Origin: a bacterium
GTDB taxonomy: Bacteria > Chloroflexota > Dormibacteria > UBA8260 > Bog-877
Length of the DNA: 10,021 nt
Direction of reading: 5' to 3'
NCBI GenBank assembly: GCA_021791345.1
Contig: JAJYWT010000206.1
Location: forward strand, 1 to 10,021
Position 1 is the stretch's first letter, and every line of letters begins with the position of its first letter. The position numbers were made by a program, and so were the translations under genes. Of the stretch, positions 1 through 6,232 are shown piece after piece. The notes beneath the pieces were generated by a model. The model saw only the letters and a list, made by a program, of their open reading frames with translations. It did not search any database and was not told the origin of the DNA.

Positions 1-705
1 CCCGGCGACGATCACGATCCCTTCCAAGACGGTCAGGTTGGCGAGATGCCCGAGGAAGATGGACCGGGCGGCGCTGACCGCGTGGGAGAGGGGATTGAGC
101 GTCGAGATCGTCTGCAGCCACTGTGGTGCCAGCGACATTGGTAGGAGGACGCCCGACAGCAAGAGCAGGGGCAGGGCCGCGGTGAAGATGATGGGCGCGA
201 ATGAGTTCTCGTCCTTCAAGACCAGCGCCAGCCAGTAGGAGATGGAGGCGAAGAGGAGCCCCACCAGCCCGATCAGAGCGAGCATGATCAGCATCCCCAG
301 CGGCTTGATGCTGAGCCCGAACGGCAGCCCGATCGCGACCAGGATCAAGGACTGGACCAGCAGGGTTAGGGTGTCCCGCAGTGCCCGTCCCAACAACAGC
401 GCCAAACGGCTGACGGGGGTCACTCGCAGCCGCTCCACCACCCCTCCCCGCAGCTCCGAGATGAGGCTGAATCCGACCCCCGAGGCCCCGAAGATCCCGA
501 GTTGGACCAGCAGCCCCGGGACGAACACGTTGTACGCGCCGCCCGGCGGGAAGCCGGGGAGGTGGACGATCGACTTCAACAACGGCGCGAAGAGCAGCAG
601 ATAGAGGGCGGGCTGCACCACTCCCACCGCCACCCACGCGGGGTTGTGGATGAACAAGGAGAAGTAGCGCTGGAAGACCAGCCACGTGTCGCGCAGCAGT
701 TTCAC
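1..705 (-). CDS. ABC-2 type efflux permease, DrrB-like (3' end cut by window edge)
   Basis: Membrane subunit of a type-2 ABC exporter, partner of the ATPase encoded just upstream on the same strand. I read 235 codons from a GTG at 705-703, preceded by a good AGGAGG eight bases upstream; the protein begins VKLLRDTWLVFQRYFSLF. Visible landmarks are the N-terminal amphipathic stretch, a first hydrophobic segment (VAVGVVQPALYLLLFAPLL), the conserved coupling region with ELRGGVVERLRVTPVSR, then several membrane segments (LILVAIGLPFGL, MLIMLALIGLVGLLF, FTAALPLLLLSGVLLPM) and the typical LNPLSHAVSAAR motif. DrrB-type permeases are usually about 250-280 residues, so only the last helix should be missing. 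An 11-codon mini-ORF lies between this start and the ATPase stop. The substrate cannot be read from sequence; drugs, antibiotics or lipids are all usual for the family. Confidence 0.93.
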   Translation of the reverse strand, partial: MKLLRDTWLVFQRYFSLFIHNPAWVAVGVVQPALYLLLFAPLLKSIVHLPGFPPGGAYNVFVPGLLVQLGIFGASGVGFSLISELRGGVVERLRVTPVSRLALLLGRALRDTLTLLVQSLILVAIGLPFGLSIKPLGMLIMLALIGLVGLLFASISYWLALVLKDENSFAPIIFTAALPLLLLSGVLLPMSLAPQWLQTISTLNPLSHAVSAARSIFLGHLANLTVLEGIVIVAG

Positions 706-737
706 GAAGTGGTCCTCCTTCTCGCGGCGCCGGTCAT
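702..737 (-). other. 11-codon mini-ORF bridging the ATPase and permease genes
   Basis: An ATG at 737-735 overlaps the TGA stop of the ATPase gene (ATGA). Its frame runs 11 codons and stops with a TGA at 704-702, which overlaps the GTG start of the permease (GTGA). The codons AGA AGG AGG near its middle are at the same time the Shine-Dalgarno sequence of the permease. The arrangement would let a terminating ribosome re-initiate twice and so couple the two genes. It may be chance; no peptide function is claimed. Confidence 0.35.
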
Positions 738-1711
738 GCCGCTCCCTCCGACTCCCGCAGCGAGCGTCCGGTCTGGCGCAGGAACACGTCGTCGAGGCTG
801 GGGCGGCTCATGGCCAGGGTGCTGAGGGTCATCCCCGCTGCGTCCAGCAGGCGCAGCAGGTCCGGGGCGGCCGTCTCGCCGCGGTCCACGTAGAGCCTCA
901 CGAGGTCGCCGTCCACCGTCGCCTCGCGGACGAACGGCTGACTTTGGAGCAGCTTCAGCACCGCCTCGCCGGCTCCCGCCACCCCCACGGTGACGACGTC
1001 CCCGGCCACGGCGCGCTTCAGCTGGTCAGGGGTGCCCTCGACCACGATCCGGCCGTGGTCGATGATCGCCAGCCGGTCGCAGAGGGCGTCGGCCTCCTCC
1101 AGATAGTGGGTGGTGAGGAAGACGGTGGTGCCATGGTCGCGCAGCTTGCGGACCTCCTCCCACATGCGGGCGCGGCTCTGGGGATCCAGGCCGGTCGTGG
1201 GCTCGTCCAGAAACAGGAGCTGGGGCTGGTGCACCAGCCCCAGCCCCATGTCCAGCCGGCGGCGCTGCCCCCCGGAGTACGTCTTGACCTTGCGGTCGGC
1301 GCAGACCTCGAGCTCGAGCGCCTGGATCAGCTCGGCCGAGCGCCGCGCCGCCTCGGCGCCGCCGACCCCGTAGAGCCGGGCCTCGAATTCGAGCTCATGG
1401 CGACCGGTGATCTCCGGGTCCGAGCCGCCCATCTGGCCCACGTACCCGATCCGCTCCCGGACCCCACCGGGGTCGCGGCGCAGGTCGCAACCGGCCACCT
1501 CCGCCTCGCCGGAGGTCGGCGGGAGGAGGGTTGCCAGCATCCGCAGGGTGGTTGTCTTCCCCGCCCCGTTGGGACCGAGGAAGCCGAAGATCTCGCCCGC
1601 TCGCACTTCCATCGTCACTCCGGCGACGGCCTCCACCGTGCCCCGGCGGCTCTTGAAGGTCCGTCGCAGCTCTCTGGTGGTGATCACGGGACCGGCCTCA
1701 CTTGCCGTCAT
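734..1711 (-). CDS. ABC transporter ATP-binding protein, DrrA-like efflux ATPase
   Basis: Cytoplasmic ATPase that powers the DrrB-like permease encoded downstream. The 325-residue product has a complete ABC set: Walker A GPNGAGKTT at 46-54, Q-loop around Q93, signature YSGGQ at 145-149, Walker B LLFLDEP at 165-171, D-loop GLD at 174-176 and the switch histidine H202. The C-terminal extension (about 235-320), ending in the PSLDDVFLRQTGRSL block at 305-319, is the hallmark of the DrrA/daunorubicin-resistance type. The ATG overlaps the regulator's stop codon as ATGA, with a strong AGGAGG inside the last regulator codons, so translation is probably coupled. Control is expected from the PadR protein of the same operon. 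The family assignment is firm; the exported substrate is unknown. Confidence 0.96.
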   Translation of the reverse strand: MTASEAGPVITTRELRRTFKSRRGTVEAVAGVTMEVRAGEIFGFLGPNGAGKTTTLRMLATLLPPTSGEAEVAGCDLRRDPGGVRERIGYVGQMGGSDPEITGRHELEFEARLYGVGGAEAARRSAELIQALELEVCADRKVKTYSGGQRRRLDMGLGLVHQPQLLFLDEPTTGLDPQSRARMWEEVRKLRDHGTTVFLTTHYLEEADALCDRLAIIDHGRIVVEGTPDQLKRAVAGDVVTVGVAGAGEAVLKLLQSQPFVREATVDGDLVRLYVDRGETAAPDLLRLLDAAGMTLSTLAMSRPSLDDVFLRQTGRSLRESEGAA

Positions 1712-2412
1712 CGCTCCTCCTCTCTCATCCGCTCGTCAGCTCCAGCCCGACTTTGCCGGTCGCGCTGGCGCTGCAGCGCCAGCGGCGCTGGCTTGGCGGT
1801 GGTCAGCCCCTCTGGCATCTGCTGAAGCCACTCCGCATCCACCTCCAGATCGCCCCGGCCCAGCCGATCCAGCAGCTCCTCGACCCAGGCCGACTCGGCC
1901 CGCATCATCGCCAGCGCGAACTCGAGCTCGAGCAGGAACAGCCGAGGCAGGCCGGTGCGCTCCCGGAGGATCCGCGCCGACGCCTCCGCGTGGGCGATCA
2001 TCCCCTGGAGGCCGGCCAGACGTGTGCCCAGCGACATCCGCACCTCGGGCTCCGAGAGGTACCCCAGGCGGGCCACCGCCGCCTGGAAGGCCCGGCTTCC
2101 GAGCTGGGGGCTGGCCAGGACGTCCGCCAGGGTGTGGCGCAGCTCCTCCCTCCCCTCCTCGGTGATCCGGTAGAGCGTCCGCTCTGGCCGGCGGCCCTCT
2201 CTTACCGTCTCCACCGCCTCGATGAGGTCGGCGTCCGCCAGCTTTTCCACCGCGTGGTAGAGGGCTCGGTTGGTGTGACCTGGTGGGTCCTCCTGGTGGC
2301 GCAGCTTGATCTGCCGGGCGATGTCGTAAGGATGGCGCTCCCCCTCGTAGAGGATCCCCAGGACTGCGAGCTGGGCAAGATCGAGGCGGTTTCCGGTCAG
2401 GATGGCAGCCAT
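1708..2412 (-). CDS. PadR-family transcriptional regulator of the efflux operon
   Basis: DNA-binding repressor-type regulator, 234 residues. The N-terminal winged helix-turn-helix (about 11-90) shows the PadR pattern: LAVLGILYEGERHPYDIA (15-32), a recognition-helix region ALYHAVEKLADADLIE (50-65) and a wing ending in RTLYRITEEG (78-87). A long helical C-terminal part (about 90-185) matches the PadR dimerisation/effector arm; a charged, Arg- and Gln-rich tail (205-234) is extra. PadR proteins commonly repress themselves and a neighbouring multidrug ABC exporter until a small ligand binds, and here the gene is first in an operon with such an exporter. Upstream, a TATATA/TATAGT -10 box lies so near the ATG that the leader would be only a few bases, and no Shine-Dalgarno is visible. 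The ligand is unknown. Confidence 0.93.
   Translation of the reverse strand: MAAILTGNRLDLAQLAVLGILYEGERHPYDIARQIKLRHQEDPPGHTNRALYHAVEKLADADLIEAVETVREGRRPERTLYRITEEGREELRHTLADVLASPQLGSRAFQAAVARLGYLSEPEVRMSLGTRLAGLQGMIAHAEASARILRERTGLPRLFLLELEFALAMMRAESAWVEELLDRLGRGDLEVDAEWLQQMPEGLTTAKPAPLALQRQRDRQSRAGADERMREEER
1763..1792. repeat. 22-bp perfect palindrome with an overlapping alternative hairpin
   Basis: Positions 1763-1784 form a perfect 22-bp palindrome centred on CTGCAG (arms CGCTGGCGCTG / CAGCGCCAGCG). A third copy of the arm, CGCTGGC at 1786-1792, can instead pair with GCCAGCG at 1778-1784 across one base, so two mutually exclusive hairpins are possible. It lies in the last coding part of the PadR gene, encoding PLALQRQR, 52 bases before the ATPase start. 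No T-tract follows on either strand, so it is not a classical terminator. Confidence 0.6.
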
Positions 2413-2460
2413 ATTGCTGGTTGCACTATATACCGATGTGGCCAGGTTCGTCTGGTTGGG
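2413..2460 (-). promoter_or_regulatory. Promoter/operator region of the padR-ABC operon, near-leaderless
   Basis: On the minus strand a TATATA (2432-2427), also readable as TATAGT (2430-2425), is followed by 12-14 bases and then the PadR ATG. This would give a leader of only about 5-8 bases. No convincing -35 box is seen. The heptamer CTGGTTG (plus strand) occurs at 2417-2423 and 2452-2458, flanking the -10 box, and CTGGTT again at 2477-2482. These are candidate regulator half-sites, but this is inference. Confidence 0.45.
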
Positions 2461-2481
2461 ACCGGGGGGGGTTGGCCTGGT

Positions 2482-3690
2482 TCAGCCGACGACGGTGCTG
2501 ACGGTGCCGGCCAGCTGCTGGAGGTCGGCCAGGGTGTGCCGCTCGATGCTCCGCCTTGTGTGCTTCTCGATGTCGCGGATCTTGAGGATCTCAATCGGGG
2601 TGATCAGGGTGAGCGCTACCCCCTCCCGGCCCGCCCTGGCGGTGCGGCCCACCCGGTGGATGTAGTCCTCTGGGCTGGCCGGCACGTCGTAGTTGATGAC
2701 GTGGCTGATGTCGTCGATGTCGATGCCCCGGGCCGCGACGTCGGTGGCGATCAGAAAGCGCACCTTGGAGTCCCGGAACTTCCTGAGCGCCAGGTCGCGG
2801 TCATGCTGGGAGAGGTCGCCGTGCAGGACCGTGACGTCGTAGCCGCGCCCCAGCAGCACCGTGTGGAGCATGTCGGCGTTGCGCTTGGTGGCGGTGAAGA
2901 TGAGCCCCGAGGTGACCCGCGGGCTGTCCAGCAGCAGGGTCAGAGCCTCCACCTTGTCCGCCCACGAGCACTCGATGCACCACTGGCTCACGGTGTCGAC
3001 CAGCTCCGCCTGCCCGCTCACTGAGATCGTCTGGGGATCCCGCATGTGACGCTCCACCAGCCGATGGATCCAGCCGGGGACGGTGGCGGAGAAGAGCAGG
3101 GTCTGGCGCTGCTTCGGGGTCTGTTGTAGGATCCGCTCGACGTCGGGAGCGAACCCCATGTCCAGCATCCGGTCGGCCTCGTCCAGCACCGCGAAGCGGA
3201 TCGCACGCAGGCTTAAGGTGTGGCGCTGAAGGTGGTCCAGGATCCGCCCGGGGGTGCCCACCACCACTGCCGGCTTGCGCTTCAGCCCCTCGAGCTGGCG
3301 GTGGATGGGATCCCCGCCAACCACCGCGAGCACTCCGAAGGCGGATCCCTTGGCGAGGCGCTCGAACTCAGCCTCCACCTGCGCCGCCAGCTCCCGGGTC
3401 GGGCACAGGACCAGCGCTTGGACCTCACTCCTCTGGGCGTCCAGCCGCTCCAGGACGGGGATGGCGAAGGCGGCGGTCTTGCCGGACCCGGTCTGCGCCT
3501 GCCCAATCACGTCCCTGCCGACCAGCGCCACCGGCAGCGTCGCCGCCTGGATCGGAGTGGGCTCGGTGTAGCCGATCTGCCTGAGGGTGGCCAGCATCCG
3601 CTCCGAGAGCCCGAGCTCGGAGAAGCTGACGGAAGGAGTTGGCTCCGGCGGGGCGGCCTCCGTGAAGACCGGGCTGTAAGTGCGCGCCAC
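2482..3690 (-). CDS. DEAD-box ATP-dependent RNA helicase
   Basis: RNA-dependent ATPase that remodels RNA duplexes, typically in ribosome assembly, mRNA decay or cold adaptation. From GTG 3690 the product is 402 residues with every core motif: upstream aromatic F23 and Q-motif GYTEPTPIQ (40-48), motif I AQTGSGKT (65-72), PTRELA (97-102), TPGR (146-149), DEAD (170-173), SAT (201-203), motif V TDVAARGID (316-324) and motif VI HRVGRTARAG (345-354). The C-terminus is short and lacks the Arg/Gly-rich tail of many RhlE/CshA proteins, so I give no gene symbol. The start is uncertain: there is no ATG before the core. The frame stays open to a GTG at 3843, with TTG codons at 3732 and 3723. I prefer 3690 because a TATATT -10 box sits at 3736-3731 and the codons before it look non-coding. 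Confidence 0.92.
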   Translation of the reverse strand: MARTYSPVFTEAAPPEPTPSVSFSELGLSERMLATLRQIGYTEPTPIQAATLPVALVGRDVIGQAQTGSGKTAAFAIPVLERLDAQRSEVQALVLCPTRELAAQVEAEFERLAKGSAFGVLAVVGGDPIHRQLEGLKRKPAVVVGTPGRILDHLQRHTLSLRAIRFAVLDEADRMLDMGFAPDVERILQQTPKQRQTLLFSATVPGWIHRLVERHMRDPQTISVSGQAELVDTVSQWCIECSWADKVEALTLLLDSPRVTSGLIFTATKRNADMLHTVLLGRGYDVTVLHGDLSQHDRDLALRKFRDSKVRFLIATDVAARGIDIDDISHVINYDVPASPEDYIHRVGRTARAGREGVALTLITPIEILKIRDIEKHTRRSIERHTLADLQQLAGTVSTVVG

Positions 3691-3942
3691 CGGCCGGAAG
3701 GGGCGCCTTGGACGACTAGGCAACGACTTCAATATAGCCAACTCCCACCCTGATGGGATCGTGGGATCTCGCGGGCTGCGATCGCGGCTCTGCTGGCGGT
3801 GCCCTCTGGAGCCGGACCGCGGGGGTCGGATGGTCGGCCCCACTCAGCCCTGAGCTCCGACGTCGGTGGCTCCCAGGATCGGCGACAATCCCAGGTGATG
3901 GTATCCACGGCTGCGGTTTTCGGGCTCTGATTTGGCGGCTCT
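3691..3942. promoter_or_regulatory. Divergent promoter region between the helicase and HAD genes
   Basis: About 250 bases separate the two divergent genes. On the minus strand TATATT (3736-3731) is a good -10 box for the helicase gene. An alternative reading is GGGAG followed at nine bases by a TTG start at 3732. On the plus side no clear -35/-10 pair is visible for the HAD gene; the direct repeat GGCTCTG at 3923-3929 and 3937-3943 abuts its start. The rest shows no convincing gene on either strand. Confidence 0.4.
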
Positions 3943-4791
3943 GTGAAACCGCAGATGCTGGTCTCCGACCTTGACGGCACCCTGCTGGACCGCCGCCTGG
4001 AGCTGGACCGACGGGATGTGGCGGCGGCGCATCGCGCTCAGGCCGTGGGCACTCCGATGGGGGTGGCGACCGGGCGGATGTACCGTTCCGCCCTGCCCTA
4101 CGCCCAGCAGCTCGAGACCAGGCTCCCCCTCATCTGCTACCACGGCGCCCTGATCCAGGAGCTCCCGACCGATGGCCGGGAGGGAGCGGTGCTGCGGCGT
4201 TGCGAGGTTCCCCCCGAGGTCTCACTACCCATCCTGGAGCTCGCCCGCCGGCGGGGGTGGTCGGTCAACGTCTACCAGGGCGACCAGCTGCTGGTGGACC
4301 GGATCACCAAGGACGTGGAGTTCTACAGCCAGATCGCGCAGATGCCGGCGGTGGTCGCGACCGACCCGCCGTTGGAGGAGCGGCTGCTCCAGGGGACGAC
4401 CAAGCTCACCGTGGTGGTGATGGATCAGTCGGTCTTTCCCCGGGTGGTGGCGGAGATTGCGGAGCTGGCCGGCGCCCGGGCGGAGGTGACCAGCTCCATC
4501 TCCGGCTTCTGCGAGATCACCGCCAAGGACGTCGACAAGGGTGCCGCAATCCGCTTCCTCTGCGAGAGGATGGCGATCGACCCAGACTCGGTGGTGGCGA
4601 TCGGCGATGCGCCCAACGATCTGCCGATGCTGCGGGCGGTCGGCCATCCGGTCGCGGTCGAGGGGGCGAGCCCGGAGGTTCTCCAGGCCGCGGAGTGGGT
4701 GACCCTGGGTCCCGGTCAGGGGGGGCTGGCGGCGGTGGTGAGCCACTACCAGCTGGATCGTGCCGACAGCCCCACGACCACCGGCGCATGA
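3943..4791 (+). CDS. HAD-superfamily phosphatase, Cof-type (subclass IIB)
   Basis: Cytoplasmic Mg-dependent hydrolase of small phosphorylated metabolites (sugar phosphates, nucleotides or cofactor intermediates in related proteins). The 282-residue product has all four HAD motifs: motif I DLDGTLLD (9-16, nucleophile D9, acid D11), motif II T43 in GVATGRM, motif III K199 in DVDKGAA, and motif IV GDAPNDLPM (221-229, metal ligands D222 and D226). The large insert between motifs II and III (about 80-190) is the type IIB cap, and the length is normal for Cof proteins. The start is GTG 3943 with a weak GGCGG upstream; ATG 3955 (Met5) is possible and would leave motif I intact. The stop overlaps the ychF start as ATGA. 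The exact substrate cannot be predicted. Confidence 0.93.
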   Translation: MKPQMLVSDLDGTLLDRRLELDRRDVAAAHRAQAVGTPMGVATGRMYRSALPYAQQLETRLPLICYHGALIQELPTDGREGAVLRRCEVPPEVSLPILELARRRGWSVNVYQGDQLLVDRITKDVEFYSQIAQMPAVVATDPPLEERLLQGTTKLTVVVMDQSVFPRVVAEIAELAGARAEVTSSISGFCEITAKDVDKGAAIRFLCERMAIDPDSVVAIGDAPNDLPMLRAVGHPVAVEGASPEVLQAAEWVTLGPGQGGLAAVVSHYQLDRADSPTTTGA

Positions 4792-5894
4792 GCCTTTCGG
4801 TCGGGATCGTGGGGCTTCCCAACGCGGGCAAGTCGACCCTCTTCAACGCACTCACCAAGGCTCACGCCACGGTCGGGGCGTTCCCCTTCACGACGATCGA
4901 GCCCAACACCGGGGTGGTGCCGGTCCCGGACTTCCGCCTTCAGCGACTGGCCGACCTGTTCCATCCCCCCCGGGTCATTCCCGCCACGGTCACCTTCACC
5001 GACATCGCCGGCCTGGTGCGGGGAGCCAGTCGGGGGGAGGGGCTGGGCAATCAGTTCCTGGGCCACGTGCGGAGCGCGGACGCGATCGCCTTCGTGCTCC
5101 GGGCGTTCTCCGCCTCCGAGGTCGGACATGTCGAGGGCCAGGTTGACCCCCTCCGGGATCTCGAGATCCTGGAGCTGGAGCTGACCCTGGCGGACCTGGC
5201 GGCCCTGGACCGTCGGCTTGACCGGGCCTCACGCACGGCCAGGGCCGGGGCCGGTGGTCGGCAGGCGAAGGTGGAGGCGGAGGCGCTGAGCAGGGTGAGA
5301 GCGGCGCTGGACGAGGGCCGGCCCGCCCGCTCGGTGGAGCTCTCCGCCGAGGAGGAGCCGGCGATCCGGGAGTGCCAGCTGCTGACCGCCAAACCGGTCA
5401 TCTACGTCGCCAACGTCGACGAGGACCAGATGGCGTCGGACCCCACCGCCGGCCCGGCGCGGCCCATCCTGGAGAGAGCGACCGCCGAGGGCGCTGACTT
5501 CGTGGCGGTCTCGGCCCGCCTGGAGGCCGAGCTCGCCGAGCTGGAGTCTGAGGAGGCGGTCGAGTTCCTGGAGCAGCTCGGCATCTCGGAGACCGGGCTT
5601 CCTCGCCTCAGCCGGGCCGGTTACCACGCCCTCTCGCTGCTCACATTCTTCACCGCCGGGGAGAAGGAGGTCCGGGCCTGGACCGTCCGCGCGGGCTCGA
5701 CCGCGGTCGAGGCCGCGGCTGCAATCCACACTGACTTCGCCAAGGGGTTCATCCGGGCGGAGGTGTGCAACTGGGAGGAGCTGGTGGAAGCCGGCGGCTA
5801 CGCCGCCCTGCGGGAGCGGGGCCAGCGGCGGCTCGAGGGGCGGGACTATGTGACCCGGGACGGCGACGTGATGCACTTCCTCTTCAACGTCTGA
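4788..5894 (+). CDS. ychF: Ribosome-binding ATPase YchF (Obg family, OLA1 homologue)
   Basis: Near-universal P-loop ATPase of the Obg group that binds ribosomes and modulates translation and stress responses. The 368-residue product matches the usual length (about 363). It has the P-loop GLPNAGKST (9-17), the G3 region DIAGLVRGAS (72-81) with a hydrophobic residue where other GTPases keep the catalytic Gln, and NVDE (209-212) in place of the GTP-selecting NKxD, which is why the family prefers ATP. A coiled-coil insert spans about 125-185. The C-terminal TGS domain (about 283-368) begins FFTAGEKEVRAW and ends in DGDVMHFLFNV, the family signature. The ATG lies within the stop of the HAD gene (ATGA), so the two are probably co-translated. 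The same frame stays open far upstream inside the HAD gene, but that part is not real protein. Confidence 0.97.
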   Translation: MSLSVGIVGLPNAGKSTLFNALTKAHATVGAFPFTTIEPNTGVVPVPDFRLQRLADLFHPPRVIPATVTFTDIAGLVRGASRGEGLGNQFLGHVRSADAIAFVLRAFSASEVGHVEGQVDPLRDLEILELELTLADLAALDRRLDRASRTARAGAGGRQAKVEAEALSRVRAALDEGRPARSVELSAEEEPAIRECQLLTAKPVIYVANVDEDQMASDPTAGPARPILERATAEGADFVAVSARLEAELAELESEEAVEFLEQLGISETGLPRLSRAGYHALSLLTFFTAGEKEVRAWTVRAGSTAVEAAAAIHTDFAKGFIRAEVCNWEELVEAGGYAALRERGQRRLEGRDYVTRDGDVMHFLFNV

Positions 5895-5895
5895 A

Positions 5896-5909
5896 CCGGG
5901 GCGGCCCGG
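5896..5909. terminator. Possible hairpin between the convergent ychF and nfeD-like genes
   Basis: CCGGG (5896-5900) and CCCGG (5905-5909) form a short GC stem with a four-base loop two bases after the ychF stop, within the 58-base gap of two converging genes. There is no T-tract, so an intrinsic terminator is only suggested by position. Confidence 0.25.
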
Positions 5910-5952
5910 GACCGGCGCAGCGGCTCGGCCACCGCCCTGAGCGCCCCTCGGA

Positions 5953-6168
5953 TCAGCTCCCCGGGCCGGGCGAGGGAGCGACGATCAGGTGGCCCTGGTC
6001 CACGTCCAGGATGAAGACGACCGCACCTTGGGGGATCGGCTCCCCCGTTGCCGACAGCGCGGCCCAGAGGTCGCCCCGGGCGCGCACCTCCCCCAGGCGG
6101 ATGCTGCCGGGTATCGCCCTCTCGACGATCCCCTCCTCCCCGGGAAGGGCCTCTATCCCGTTGCGCAT
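5953..6168 (-). CDS. Small NfeD-like OB-domain protein (no membrane segment)
   Basis: A 71-residue protein that resembles only the C-terminal OB (beta-barrel) domain of NfeD: G-EEGIVERAI, GSIRLGEVRARGDLWAA, then GEPIPQGAVVFILDVDQGHLIVAPSP. This follows the family run of vriDGExWxA, I-x-x-G-x-x-V and a final V-x-G-x-x-L-x-V-x-P. NfeD proteins are partners of SPFH/stomatin-like proteins, and the gene follows an SPFH gene on the same strand after 64 bases. Ordinary NfeD1b proteins carry several membrane helices before this domain; none is present here. The frame stays open for about 50 codons upstream of the ATG, overlapping the end of the SPFH gene, but contains no ATG, GTG or TTG, so ATG 6168 is the only usual start. 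No clear Shine-Dalgarno is visible. Identity rests on pattern plus context. Confidence 0.72.
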   Translation of the reverse strand: MRNGIEALPGEEGIVERAIPGSIRLGEVRARGDLWAALSATGEPIPQGAVVFILDVDQGHLIVAPSPGPGS

Positions 6169-6232
6169 CGCTGCGGTCTGCCTGGGGTGACGGCGAGCGT
6201 TGGGCTCGAACCAGGCACCGATGCCGCCCGCC

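Noticed and set aside
1702..3024. A 440-codon plus-strand frame opposite padR and the helicase gene
   Set aside because: It runs across two conserved minus-strand genes and their promoter, and shows shadow composition only. The 379-codon frame at 686-1825 was rejected on the same grounds.
3691..3843. The N-terminal extension of the helicase back to GTG 3843
   Set aside because: Fifty-one Arg/Pro/Ser-rich residues using codons rare elsewhere in the window, outside any helicase motif, and crossed by a probable promoter.
4200..5894. A 564-residue reading frame containing ychF
   Set aside because: Its first 196 residues are the HAD gene read in another frame (Gly/Arg-rich, no domain). YchF homology begins exactly at ATG 4788.
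6205..6215. GGTTCGAGCCC on the minus strand, like a tRNA T-loop
   Set aside because: The flanking bases form only three of the five T-stem pairs, and no acceptor, anticodon or D-arm can be found around it.
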